The notes under the pieces were generated by a model. The model made no database searches. It had not been told where the DNA came from and was given only the letters and a program-made list of their open reading frames with translations. A stretch of DNA of 64,000 nucleotides from JAWKXU01 sp964468045 (lineage in GTDB: Bacteria > Pseudomonadota > Alphaproteobacteria > Sphingomonadales > Sphingomonadaceae), in the NCBI GenBank assembly GCA_964468045.1, contig CAYXTO010000004.1:239707-303706 (forward strand). Reading direction: 5' to 3'. This document shows, piece after piece, positions 1-8,304 of the stretch; positions within the stretch are counted from its first letter, which is position 1; every line of letters begins with the position of its first letter. The translations under genes were made by a program, and so were the position numbers.

Positions 1-2858
1 CTGCCGCGCCGCTCCCCGCCTTCATCGACCACCGCCCGCATTTCGAGGCGCTGCGCCGAAAGCTCCGCAACCAGATAGAGATCGATCGGGCGGGAGGACA
101 GGACAAGGCCGGACCGGGAAAGTCCCTTCACCTCGACCTTCGCATTGCCGGTCAGTGGCGTACCGTTCGGCGCATGGAATTCCACAAGACCTGAGATCCT
201 GCCGCCAAGGCCCGTGTCCTGCGCCGCCACGTCGAGCAGCGACAAGGGCATTCCCGCCAGCTTGATCGTGCCGCTGGCCGGCTGGGAACCGCCAAAGCGC
301 CCTTCCGCGATCATGATGCCATCGTCATAGCTCAGCTGCGAAGGCGCAAGCCGCCAGCCATCGCCCTCCTTGGTCAGGATCGCGCGCCGCGGCATCGAGA
401 TGGCCCGCCCTCCGAAGTCCCCCCGCGCGACCACACCGATCTGCCGGGGGGCGATGTTCGCCTGCATCTGCAGATTGAAACTGCTGCCCCGCCGCCCGGC
501 AAGCGAGGCCGTGACCGTGCCATTGCCGCCCCGCATGTCCGCCTTGGCGGCCAGCCGACCGATGAACAGCTGCCCATGACTGATGCCCTGGGCATAGACC
601 GAACCATTCATTTCCGGGCCGTTATCGCCGAAAACCCCGCTCGCCTCGATCTGCGCGCTGCGGATCAGGGTTGGCGTAGGTCCGGCGAAACTTGCGTTCC
701 TGGCGACCAGCGAAACATCGAAACCCTGTCCGGCGCCGCGCGGGGCAAGCCGGATGGTGCCGTCCAGCCCGCCGCCGGCCAGCGCCAGCGCGCCGCTCGC
801 ACCGCCGGAACCGAGCGTAAGCTCCCCGGAAATGTCGGTTTGCGAAAGCGTCATGCGCCGGATCACCAGCCGGGTCGGGCCGCGCGGCGGAGAAAAGAGA
901 TCGAGCGTGCCGTCAAAGGGGCCGAGCATCGAACCGCCTCGCGTATCGATCCTGAAGCCATCCCTGATCGGCGTCAGCGCCACCCGGACATCGGTCAGCC
1001 CCGCAGCCGGAAGCGGGCTTGCGAACACCAGCTCCGCCCGCGGCCCGTCGTCGGCGATCGTCGCCTGCACCGTGAAGGAGCCATAATCGGCATGGCGTCC
1101 CCTGCCCGCCAGGGTCGTTCGGCCATCGGCCACCGTTCCGTCCAGGAACAGGCTCAACTTGCTGGCAGTGAGCGTCGTATCCCTGAATACGATCGGCGTG
1201 CCGCCGCCAAGGCTGATGCCACCCTTGAATCGTATATTCGTGCCCGCGATGCCGGTAAGCGTGGAGTTGGTGACGCGCGGCATGCTGCCGGCGAAATCTG
1301 CGCGCAGGTTCCAGGGCGTGTCGCTGCCGATCCTGAACACGATCTTCGCATTCGCATCGATGGCGCCGAGATTTTCAATCGCAAGCCCTTTTGCGTCGAC
1401 CGGCCCAGCCAGGCCGTAACCGCCCCGGGCAATGTCGCCCCGCAGCGCGAAGCGCGCCGCCAGACCGGGAAATGCGACCCGCAGATCATCGGACGACAGG
1501 CGGTTGCCTTCCAGGGCGATCAGCCCGGTTGCCCTGCCGTTCACCAGCCTGGGATCGATCATCGCCGTGCCGGTGCTGATCCGCTGCACATCCAGCGCAA
1601 GCGGCAAGCGCCAGGTCTTGCCATCATAGGTCAGGGTTCCCTGCTGCCTCACGCCCGTCAGCACAGTGCCGGCATTCAGCTCATCCAGTTCAAGCCGATG
1701 CACTACTGCGAGATCGCGGAACGGCCCGTCGAGAGTAGCGCTCAACCGCGCGCCCTTGAGCAGCAGATCCTTTCCGAACAGCGCCGGATCGCGCAGCGAG
1801 GCGTTCACCGCCAGCGCATCGAACGCATTGTTGCCCAGGTCCACCTTGCCCTTGCCCGAAAAGCCGACTCCCGCCCCTTGCAGGACCAGAGCGCCATCCA
1901 GCACGCTGTCCACCAGCGTGCCATTGGCGGAAAGGGACACCGTTTCGCCCAGCGCCTGCCGGGGCGGCCCTTCGAGCAGCCTCGCCGGATAGGCCTGCCC
2001 TAGCACGCCATAGCGCCCGGCCCGGTTCGTCAGCCTGAATGCAGCCAGCCGGGCGCCATCCTGTTCCGCCAGAATCGCGCCATTCCAGGTCTCCCAGGTG
2101 CCATCGCCGACGATGCGCGCGCGAAAATCGCTTTCCGCACCGATCAGGCCGGCCAGCAGCCCGTTCTTCGGCGCCCGATAGTCGAGCGCCATGTCGAATT
2201 TGTTCCCATCCGGCCAGGCATCGACCAGCCCATAGAGCCTGTCCTCCCCACCGAGATTGCCGGCCAGCTTGAGATAGACCCGCCCCTTTCGGACATCGGC
2301 CCGGGCAAGCAGATCGACCTTGCGCGCATCTCCGACCACTCCCTGGGCAACCGTGAAGTCCACCAGCTGGAAGCGATCGACCCTGATATCGAAATTGGGC
2401 AGGATCGGGGCATCGGGATCGCCGGGATTCAGTTCGGGCACGCGCAGCAGGGTTCCTCGTCTTGCGACGAGATTCCGCACATCCAGACCGCTGAAGAACC
2501 AGTTGAACGGCCGCCAGTCCAGTTCCACGCGAGGTATCTTCAGGAACGCTCCCTTGGGATCGGACAATGTCACGTGATGCAGGGAAGCCTTGCCGTAGAG
2601 CGACCCCTCGATCCGGCCGATCGATATGCGCAGGCCCGAGGCAGGCGCGACCCTGGCGATCTGGTCGGCAACGAAGCGATGGCCGATCGGGCTGTTGAGG
2701 ACCGCGAGCCCGACCAGGACGATGGCGGCCAGCGAGGCGAATATCCGGAAGGTCCATTTGCGCCATGCCCGGCCCGCACTGCCCACCGGCTGGCGCGCAC
2801 CGTCTTCAGGCGGCGGGGGGGGATTTCCTTCCACGGGCGGTTCTGCCGCATCCGCCAT
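1..2858 (-). CDS. tamB: TamB, translocation and assembly module inner-membrane component (3' end beyond the window)
   Basis: TamB is a long periplasm-spanning protein, anchored in the inner membrane, that works with TamA in outer-membrane protein assembly and is also linked to phospholipid transport. About 952 codons are visible and the frame is still open at base 1, so the C-terminal DUF490 domain is off the window. The protein starts with a proline-rich cytoplasmic stretch, then one membrane segment at about residues 36-55, then the family-typical NSPIGHRFV segment. The rest is low-complexity beta-rich sequence full of short 'GDG/DG' turns, as in the beta-taco fold. The ATG at 2858 overlaps the tamA stop by one base (TGATG), so the two are translationally coupled. 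The order tamA-tamB is standard in Proteobacteria, and the neighbour makes the identification firm. Confidence 0.88.
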   Translation of the reverse strand, partial: MADAAEPPVEGNPPPPPEDGARQPVGSAGRAWRKWTFRIFASLAAIVLVGLAVLNSPIGHRFVADQIARVAPASGLRISIGRIEGSLYGKASLHHVTLSDPKGAFLKIPRVELDWRPFNWFFSGLDVRNLVARRGTLLRVPELNPGDPDAPILPNFDIRVDRFQLVDFTVAQGVVGDARKVDLLARADVRKGRVYLKLAGNLGGEDRLYGLVDAWPDGNKFDMALDYRAPKNGLLAGLIGAESDFRARIVGDGTWETWNGAILAEQDGARLAAFRLTNRAGRYGVLGQAYPARLLEGPPRQALGETVSLSANGTLVDSVLDGALVLQGAGVGFSGKGKVDLGNNAFDALAVNASLRDPALFGKDLLLKGARLSATLDGPFRDLAVVHRLELDELNAGTVLTGVRQQGTLTYDGKTWRLPLALDVQRISTGTAMIDPRLVNGRATGLIALEGNRLSSDDLRVAFPGLAARFALRGDIARGGYGLAGPVDAKGLAIENLGAIDANAKIVFRIGSDTPWNLRADFAGSMPRVTNSTLTGIAGTNIRFKGGISLGGGTPIVFRDTTLTASKLSLFLDGTVADGRTTLAGRGRHADYGSFTVQATIADDGPRAELVFASPLPAAGLTDVRVALTPIRDGFRIDTRGGSMLGPFDGTLDLFSPPRGPTRLVIRRMTLSQTDISGELTLGSGGASGALALAGGGLDGTIRLAPRGAGQGFDVSLVARNASFAGPTPTLIRSAQIEASGVFGDNGPEMNGSVYAQGISHGQLFIGRLAAKADMRGGNGTVTASLAGRRGSSFNLQMQANIAPRQIGVVARGDFGGRAISMPRRAILTKEGDGWRLAPSQLSYDDGIMIAEGRFGGSQPASGTIKLAGMPLSLLDVAAQDTGLGGRISGLVEFHAPNGTPLTGNAKVEVKGLSRSGLVLSSRPIDLYLVAELSAQRLEMRAVVDEGGERRG

Positions 2859-5050
2859 CAAAATGCCTGCCCCAGCCCGATATAGACGGCAATGGGATTG
2901 TCACCCGGGCGTGGATTGAGCGGCGTCGCCACATCCAAGCGGATCGGGCCGAAGCCGGTATTGTAACGCACGCCGAGACCGGCCCCGAAGCGCATGTCGC
3001 TGAAACTCGGCGTGGTCGAGCGATCTACGCTGCCGGCGTCGATGAACGGAACCACCGAAAGCGCCCCGCCGAACATGCCGGTCCTGACACGCGCCTCCAG
3101 CGAGAATTCCACGAGCGAGCGGCCACCGTTGGGATCGCCGACATCGTCGCGCGGGCCGATCTTCTGATAGCCATAGCCGCGCACCGAACCGCCGCCACCC
3201 GCATAGAAGCGCCGCGAGGGCGCGATATTGTCGAGCCCGGTTCCGAAAATGCTGCCCACCCGGGTACGCGCGGCGATCACCACCTTTTCGCCCATCGGCT
3301 GGTAATAGGTGGCATCGATCTGGGTTCGCGCATAAGTGGACTGGTTTCCGCCCTGCGATGAGATTTCAGGCGAAATCCGCCCGCCCAGCCTGAAGCCCCT
3401 GGTCGGGTCCAGCAAACTATCGGAGGTGTCGATCATGGCCCGCATCGGCAGGGCCGCCACGAAATAGGTGCTGCGCGGCGTGCTCACTCCCCGCACCGAA
3501 GCTTCCCGCTCGTCCGTGGCGACCGCTTCCAGACCGACGCTCCACGTCAGCGGCTTCTGGAACAGCAAGGTGCTCACGCGCTCATAGGTTGCCAGCAAGG
3601 ATACGGTATGGGCTTCGTACGCATCACGATCGATATTGGTGGCATAGGCATCGAGCGTCAGGATCTTGTCGCGCCCGCGCCAGTTGTTGCGCCGGAAGGT
3701 AATCCCCGCCAGTTGCTCCTTGGTTCCCGCGATGCCGCGCACGCGCAACGCGCCTTCGGGCGGGAACAGGTTGCGATGCTCCCAGCTTCCTTCGATCCGC
3801 ACCCCTTCGCCCGAACCATAGCCGATCGTGCCGGCAATGGTGCGCAGGGGCGCCTTGGCAAGCTCTATATCCAGCGCGACTTCGCCGTCCTGCCCGGGCG
3901 CCGGCGGCCGCGTTTCGCGCCGCGATATGGTGACGCTGGAGACGAGGCCCGTCGCCAGGATCGCCCGCCGCAGATCCATCTCGTCGCTGCGCTTGTAGAT
4001 ATCGCCGGAATCGAACCGCGCGATCCGCTGGAGATGCTTGCTGGAGAGGAAGTCGGGATCGCCGCTGATCACCGCTCCGAAACGATACCGCCCGCCAGGC
4101 TCGACAGGGAGAGTGAGATCCCCTTCCTGCCGGGCGTGGTCGATCAGCAGCGAGGGATTGCCGATAGCCGCGAACGGATAGCCGGTCTCACCCAGAGCCT
4201 GGTCCAGATCGAAGTTTTCCTCAACAATCTTGTCCGCCAGCACGGGATCGCCGGGCCAGATCTCGAAACTCTTGCGCAGGGCGTCGTAATCCGGCGCCTG
4301 CGGCAGCGAGCCGAGATCTATCGTGCCGAAGCGGTATTGCGCTCCGGGAACGATATCGAAGCGCACTTCCGGATTCTCGGAGGACGAGCCATCGCCATTG
4401 GCGCCATTGCCCACGCTGCGCAGCACATAACCGTCGTAATAGCCGTAATTGCGGAGCAGCCGGTCCAGCAATTCGGCATCCTGCCGCGCGCGGGCGGAAA
4501 GCTGGGCCAAGTTCTCCTCATCGTCGGACAGCTCGGTAATGGTCGACAGCTCGCGGAAGCGGTCAACGAATTCGTCCTCCAGTTCGAACCGCGCACCGGT
4601 ATCCGGGAAGACCAGCGTCACATCCGAACCCACCCGGATCTTCTTGCCATCGGGCAAGGCGGGAACCTGATCGTCGAAATCCGTGGCGAAATCGATATCC
4701 GGTTCCGGTTGCAGCGGTTCCGGCTGCGGCACATCGCCCGGTTCGGGCCACGGCAGCGAAATCTCCGGCATCTCATCCATGGCGGAACCGGAATCCGGCG
4801 CCGCCGGATCGACAGGTTCGGCCGGGGATGACGCAGCGGGACCATCCTGATTTGCCCAGCCCTCCGGATTCTCGACGGCGGAATCCGGGATCAGATCTTC
4901 GAGGCGAGGAGAACCGGCGGCAGGGCTCTGGGCAAGCACGGCGGAGCCGGCGAGCGGCGACACCGCCGCCAGCAAAGCACCCAGAACCGCAGCAAGGTCA
5001 AACCTGCAAGTGATACTGCTCCTGCCCGCCGGGCACCCCGTCCTTGCCAC
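2858..5050 (-). CDS. tamA: TamA, Omp85-family outer-membrane translocation/assembly protein
   Basis: TamA is a BamA-like Omp85 protein in the outer membrane with N-terminal POTRA domains and a C-terminal 16-strand barrel. A secretory signal (hydrophobic core AAVLGALLAAVSPLAG ending at VLAQ) is followed by an acidic, proline-rich spacer of about 130 residues, then POTRA-like sequence. The barrel has the typical YxxGGxxSVRGY-like segment (FYAGGGGSVRGYGY) and ends in an aromatic residue (GLGQAF). No ATG lies at a sensible place. The GTG at 5050, preceded by GGAGG three bases upstream, gives a basic n-region before the hydrophobic core and overlaps the end of bpt by 53 bases. A TTG nearer the core would also be possible, so the start is uncertain. 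It is followed directly by tamB. Function is well supported by fold and neighbour; the spacer is longer than in E. coli TamA. Confidence 0.85.
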   Translation of the reverse strand: MARTGCPAGRSSITCRFDLAAVLGALLAAVSPLAGSAVLAQSPAAGSPRLEDLIPDSAVENPEGWANQDGPAASSPAEPVDPAAPDSGSAMDEMPEISLPWPEPGDVPQPEPLQPEPDIDFATDFDDQVPALPDGKKIRVGSDVTLVFPDTGARFELEDEFVDRFRELSTITELSDDEENLAQLSARARQDAELLDRLLRNYGYYDGYVLRSVGNGANGDGSSSENPEVRFDIVPGAQYRFGTIDLGSLPQAPDYDALRKSFEIWPGDPVLADKIVEENFDLDQALGETGYPFAAIGNPSLLIDHARQEGDLTLPVEPGGRYRFGAVISGDPDFLSSKHLQRIARFDSGDIYKRSDEMDLRRAILATGLVSSVTISRRETRPPAPGQDGEVALDIELAKAPLRTIAGTIGYGSGEGVRIEGSWEHRNLFPPEGALRVRGIAGTKEQLAGITFRRNNWRGRDKILTLDAYATNIDRDAYEAHTVSLLATYERVSTLLFQKPLTWSVGLEAVATDEREASVRGVSTPRSTYFVAALPMRAMIDTSDSLLDPTRGFRLGGRISPEISSQGGNQSTYARTQIDATYYQPMGEKVVIAARTRVGSIFGTGLDNIAPSRRFYAGGGGSVRGYGYQKIGPRDDVGDPNGGRSLVEFSLEARVRTGMFGGALSVVPFIDAGSVDRSTTPSFSDMRFGAGLGVRYNTGFGPIRLDVATPLNPRPGDNPIAVYIGLGQAF

Positions 5051-5852
5051 TGCCCTCCACGGAACCGGAGCAACCTGCCCTGGCGCCTGAAACCTTGGCG
5101 ATAAGGCGGTCCTGCTCCTCAACCGGAAAAGCTTCCCATCCATTGGGGCCAAGCCGTTCCAGCGGGCGATAGCGGATCTTGTATTGCATCCGCGCCGAAC
5201 CGTGGACCCAATAGCCGAGATAAACAAAAGGCAGACCTGCTTCTGCAGCGCGCCGAATGTGATCGAGGATGATATAATTGCCAAGCCCGGTCCGCGTATC
5301 ATGATCCGGGTCGTAGAAGCTGTAGATCATCGACAACCCGTCACCTTGGCGATCGGTAAGACAGGCGCCTACCAAGCGCCCGGGCTCGCCATCCCGCGAA
5401 GGTTCCCTATACTCGGTAACAAAGCTCGTCACCGGCGTATGTTCCACCATATCGGCAAAATCCATTTCATCCATGGATGCCATGCCGCCGCCGGGATGCC
5501 GCTGACCGAGATAGCGCTGCAGCAGCTGGAACTGTTCGTTGGTGGCCCAGGGCTTGCATTCGCTGACCACGAGATCGGAATTGCGGCGGAGATTGCGCCG
5601 CTGGGTGGACGACGGGCTGAACCGTTCCGCCACCACGCGAACCGAAACACAAGCCTGGCAATCACTGCAGCTCGGGCGATAGGCAACGGTCTGGCTGCGG
5701 CGAAAACCGATGCGGCTCAACGCATCATGCAATGCTTCGGCATGCGGACCCTTGAGTTCGGTGAACACCTTGCGCTCGTTCCGGCCGGGCAGATAGGGGC
5801 ACGGCGCGGGGCTGGTGACGTAAAACCGGGGAAAGCGAACAGGTGCTGTCAC
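4998..5852 (-). CDS. bpt: Aspartate/glutamate leucyltransferase (N-end rule L/F-type transferase, ATE family)
   Basis: Bpt transfers leucine from Leu-tRNA to proteins with N-terminal Asp or Glu, marking them for ClpS/ClpAP degradation. The protein matches the family from the opening TAPVRFPRFYVTSPAPC through the conserved cysteine cluster YRPSCSDCQAC (C62, C65, C68) to the GYWVHGSARMQYKIRYRP segment near the C-terminus, at about 284 residues, the usual length. The frame is open upstream to 5945, but the 31 extra residues are unlike the family. The GTG at 5852 puts the start exactly at the conserved N-terminus, so it was chosen. The last 53 bases overlap the proposed tamA start, and the C-terminal tail (about residues 250-284) is poorly conserved. 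None of its partners (clpS, clpA, aat) is in this window. Confidence 0.87.
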   Translation of the reverse strand: MTAPVRFPRFYVTSPAPCPYLPGRNERKVFTELKGPHAEALHDALSRIGFRRSQTVAYRPSCSDCQACVSVRVVAERFSPSSTQRRNLRRNSDLVVSECKPWATNEQFQLLQRYLGQRHPGGGMASMDEMDFADMVEHTPVTSFVTEYREPSRDGEPGRLVGACLTDRQGDGLSMIYSFYDPDHDTRTGLGNYIILDHIRRAAEAGLPFVYLGYWVHGSARMQYKIRYRPLERLGPNGWEAFPVEEQDRLIAKVSGARAGCSGSVEGSGKDGVPGGQEQYHLQV

Positions 5853-5981
5853 GATTCTGGCCGCAGCCCTCTTTGAAAGACCAAACAACGAACGACTGCC
5901 CGCATTATGCCCGCACAAGTCGATAGTTGAAATAGTCTTAACCAAGAATCGGGGTTAACGAACCACAGTTTTTGCACAGGC

Positions 5982-6008
5982 GCCCGCTGCCGCGCTGCGG
6001 CAAGCGGC
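5982..6008 (-). terminator. GC-rich hairpin downstream of ilvA, possible terminator
   Basis: Two 12-base arms (GCCCGCTGCCGC and GCGGCAAGCGGC) face each other around GCT with one mismatched position. The hairpin lies 17 bases past the ilvA stop codon. The T-tract is missing on the minus strand, where an A-run follows the stem, so it may be only a weak terminator or an mRNA 3' stabiliser. Confidence 0.4.
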
Positions 6009-6025
6009 ATAAATCGGGGATAACC

Positions 6026-7279
6026 TCAGTCCAGTTCGACTTGGCTCACCACATATCCCTTGGAACGAAGCGCCGTAATCAGCGCATCGAGCTGGGCGCG
6101 ATCCCTCGCTTCGCATTCGATATCGGTCACCAGGCCCTTGGCCGGCAAGGTGGTGAAGATGCGCTGGTGAGAAATCTCGATGATGTTCACGTGATGCACG
6201 TTGAACTCATGCATCACCCGATAGAGCGAACCCGGCCGATCCTGCAGGAAGATGCGCAGACGCGCGAGGCGGCCCTGCCGCGCCAGATCGCGCAGCAGCA
6301 CATTCGCCAGCAGCCGCGTGTCGATATTCCCACCCGACAGGACGATGCCGACATTGCGTCCAGCGAACATTTCCCGATTGTTCATGACTGCGGCAAGGCC
6401 CGCGGCGCCTGCGCCTTCCACCACCGTTTTCTCGATCTGCAGCAGCAAGGCCAGCGCGGTTTCCAGCGCGGCTTCGTCCACCAGCACGAAATCGTCCAGC
6501 AGCGTCTCCAGAATGCGCGACGTATATTCGCCGGGTTCGAACACAGCGATACCCTCGGCCAGCGTGTCTCCGCCGCACGGCAGCGTCGTGCCCTTCAGCC
6601 GGTTGTACATGGAGGGAAACAGTTCCGCCTCCACACCGACCAGGCCGATTTCCGGCTTGATCGCTCGCGCGGCCGTTCCCATGCCCGTCGCAAGCCCGCC
6701 CCCGCCAACGGGGATGGCAAGCACCTCAAGCTCAGGCACATCCTCGAGCATTTCGAGCGCGACGGTGCCTTGCCCGGCCGCAACAGCGGGATCATCGAAC
6801 GGATGAACGAAGGTAAGCCCCAGCTCCTTTTCCAGCTTGCGGGCGTGGGCATAGGCCTGGTCGTAATTCTCACCCTCGAGCAGCACATTGCCGCCCACCC
6901 GCTCAGTCTGCATGATCTTCACATGCGGGGTGGTGCGCGGCATCACGATCGTCACCGGAACGCCGAGGCGCGTACCGTGATAGCTCAGGCCCTGCGAATG
7001 GTTCCCGGCCGATGCCGCGATGACGCCACGCTCGCGCTGTTCCTGATCCATCATGAGCAGGGCATTCAATGCGCCCCGTTCCTTGTAGGCGGCAGTGAAC
7101 TGATGGTTCTCGAACTTCAGCCAGATGTTGGCTCCGGTGATTTCGGACAGGGTCTGGCTGCGCAAGGTCGGCGTGCGCACCACCGCCCCACGAATTCGCT
7201 CCGCAGCGGCCCGCACGTCTTGGAGCGTAAGAAGCGGTGTTTCGTCCGCATCGGCATTGAGGGCGCTGCTTTGGATCAT
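6026..7279 (-). CDS. ilvA: Threonine ammonia-lyase (threonine dehydratase) with C-terminal ACT domain
   Basis: This PLP enzyme deaminates L-threonine to 2-oxobutanoate, the first step towards isoleucine. The PLP lysine is K66 in the motif FTAAYKERGA. The phosphate-binding glycine loop VGGGG is at residues 191-195, and the SAGNHSQG motif is near residues 90-97. A short ACT-type regulatory domain (about residues 340-417, LARLRIFLQDRPGSLYRVM) closes the protein. The 417-residue length is typical of the single-ACT catabolic-like form common in alphaproteobacteria, not the double-ACT E. coli IlvA. The ATG at 7279 is the first good start. It is divergent from the dehydrogenase gene at 7405, with a shared promoter region of about 125 bases. 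Confidence 0.9.
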   Translation of the reverse strand: MIQSSALNADADETPLLTLQDVRAAAERIRGAVVRTPTLRSQTLSEITGANIWLKFENHQFTAAYKERGALNALLMMDQEQRERGVIAASAGNHSQGLSYHGTRLGVPVTIVMPRTTPHVKIMQTERVGGNVLLEGENYDQAYAHARKLEKELGLTFVHPFDDPAVAAGQGTVALEMLEDVPELEVLAIPVGGGGLATGMGTAARAIKPEIGLVGVEAELFPSMYNRLKGTTLPCGGDTLAEGIAVFEPGEYTSRILETLLDDFVLVDEAALETALALLLQIEKTVVEGAGAAGLAAVMNNREMFAGRNVGIVLSGGNIDTRLLANVLLRDLARQGRLARLRIFLQDRPGSLYRVMHEFNVHHVNIIEISHQRIFTTLPAKGLVTDIECEARDRAQLDALITALRSKGYVVSQVELD

Positions 7280-7404
7280 GACGTGCGCGCCCTAACGGAA
7301 AACGCAAAAATGGGAAACGCCATTTTAAGGCAGTGGCCGCACACCTCGCCATATTCCGTCCGGCAACTCTTGCTTTGGCGGCAAAGCCGTTACACAGCCT
7401 GTCC

Positions 7405-8304
7405 ATGAGCACGCCGAAACATATAGCGTTTCTTGGCCTGGGCATGATGGGCGGGCCGATGGCCGGCCACTTGCTGAGTGCCGGGCACCGGGTGACAGCC
7501 TACAATCGCACCTCGTCAAGGGCCGAGGCATGGCTGGAGCGGTTCGGTGCCCAAGGCGATGCCCGTTTAGTCGGTTCTCCGGCGGAAGCGGCCCGCGATG
7601 CCGAAATCGTCATCACCTGTGTCGGAAACGACCAGGATCTCGCGCAGGTCCTGCTCGGATCGCGCGGCGCACTGGCCAGCCTGGCGAAGGTCGGGCTGGT
7701 GATCGACCACACCACCGTTTCAGCGGGGCTGGCCCGGCAATTGTCCGTCGAATGCGCGGATCGCGGGATCGGCTTCGTCGATGCCCCGGTTTCGGGCGGC
7801 CAGTCGGGCGCGGAAAACGGCGCACTTGCCATCATGTGCGGCGGCAGCCGGGGGGCGATGAAGTCCGCGCTTCCCGTGATGCAGGCCTATGGATCGCGCA
7901 TCGTCCATGTCGGCGCGGCAGGAGCGGGTCAAACCACCAAGATGGTCAACCAGATCTGCATCGCGGGCGTGCTGTCCGGGCTGTCCGAAGCGATCCGCTT
8001 CGCCGAAAGCGCCGGGCTGGACATGGAGCGAGTGTTGGAAGTGATTTCCGGAGGGGCCGCGCAAAGCTGGCAGATGGACAATCGCTGGGCTTCCATGGTG
8101 GAAGAACGGTTCGATTTCGGCTTTGCGATCGACTGGATGCGCAAGGATCTGGGATATGCGATCGAGGAGGGGCGCCGGCTGGGCGTTTCGCTGCCGATCA
8201 CCGCGCTGGTCGACCAGTTCTATGCGGATGTTCAGCGCATGGATGGAGGCAGGCAGGATACCAGCGCATTGATCCGCCGTCTGTCCAAGGGCCATCGGAA
8301 ATGA
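7405..8304 (+). CDS. NAD-binding beta-hydroxyacid dehydrogenase, 3-hydroxyisobutyrate dehydrogenase-like
   Basis: The family oxidises 3-hydroxyisobutyrate, tartronate semialdehyde, 2-hydroxymethylglutarate or similar beta-hydroxyacids with NAD(P). The Rossmann motif GLGMMGGPMAG begins at residue 11. The substrate-binding DAPVSGGQSGAENGALAIM segment and the catalytic lysine K179 (GAGQTTKMVNQ) are present. The 299-residue length is normal. The frame is open upstream, but the ATG at 7405 sits directly before the conserved N-terminus. The stop codon overlaps the next gene's ATG (ATGA), so the two are co-translated. The exact substrate cannot be read from the sequence; valine catabolism genes that would support mmsB are not nearby. 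Confidence 0.85.
   Translation: MSTPKHIAFLGLGMMGGPMAGHLLSAGHRVTAYNRTSSRAEAWLERFGAQGDARLVGSPAEAARDAEIVITCVGNDQDLAQVLLGSRGALASLAKVGLVIDHTTVSAGLARQLSVECADRGIGFVDAPVSGGQSGAENGALAIMCGGSRGAMKSALPVMQAYGSRIVHVGAAGAGQTTKMVNQICIAGVLSGLSEAIRFAESAGLDMERVLEVISGGAAQSWQMDNRWASMVEERFDFGFAIDWMRKDLGYAIEEGRRLGVSLPITALVDQFYADVQRMDGGRQDTSALIRRLSKGHRK

Noticed and set aside
576..2003. Long plus-strand open frame of 475 codons over tamB
   Set aside because: It lies opposite a clear TamB reading frame, has an Arg/Gln/Pro-rich composition typical of antisense frames in GC-rich DNA, and shows no domain.
3608..4831. 407-codon plus-strand frame over tamA
   Set aside because: Shadow of the TamA frame; no start signal and no domain.
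5938..5958. TTAACC-N9-GGTTAA inverted repeat upstream of bpt, considered as a CtrA site
   Set aside because: CtrA uses direct TTAA-N7-TTAA spacing; the inverted form and spacing do not fit, and the short arms can occur by chance.
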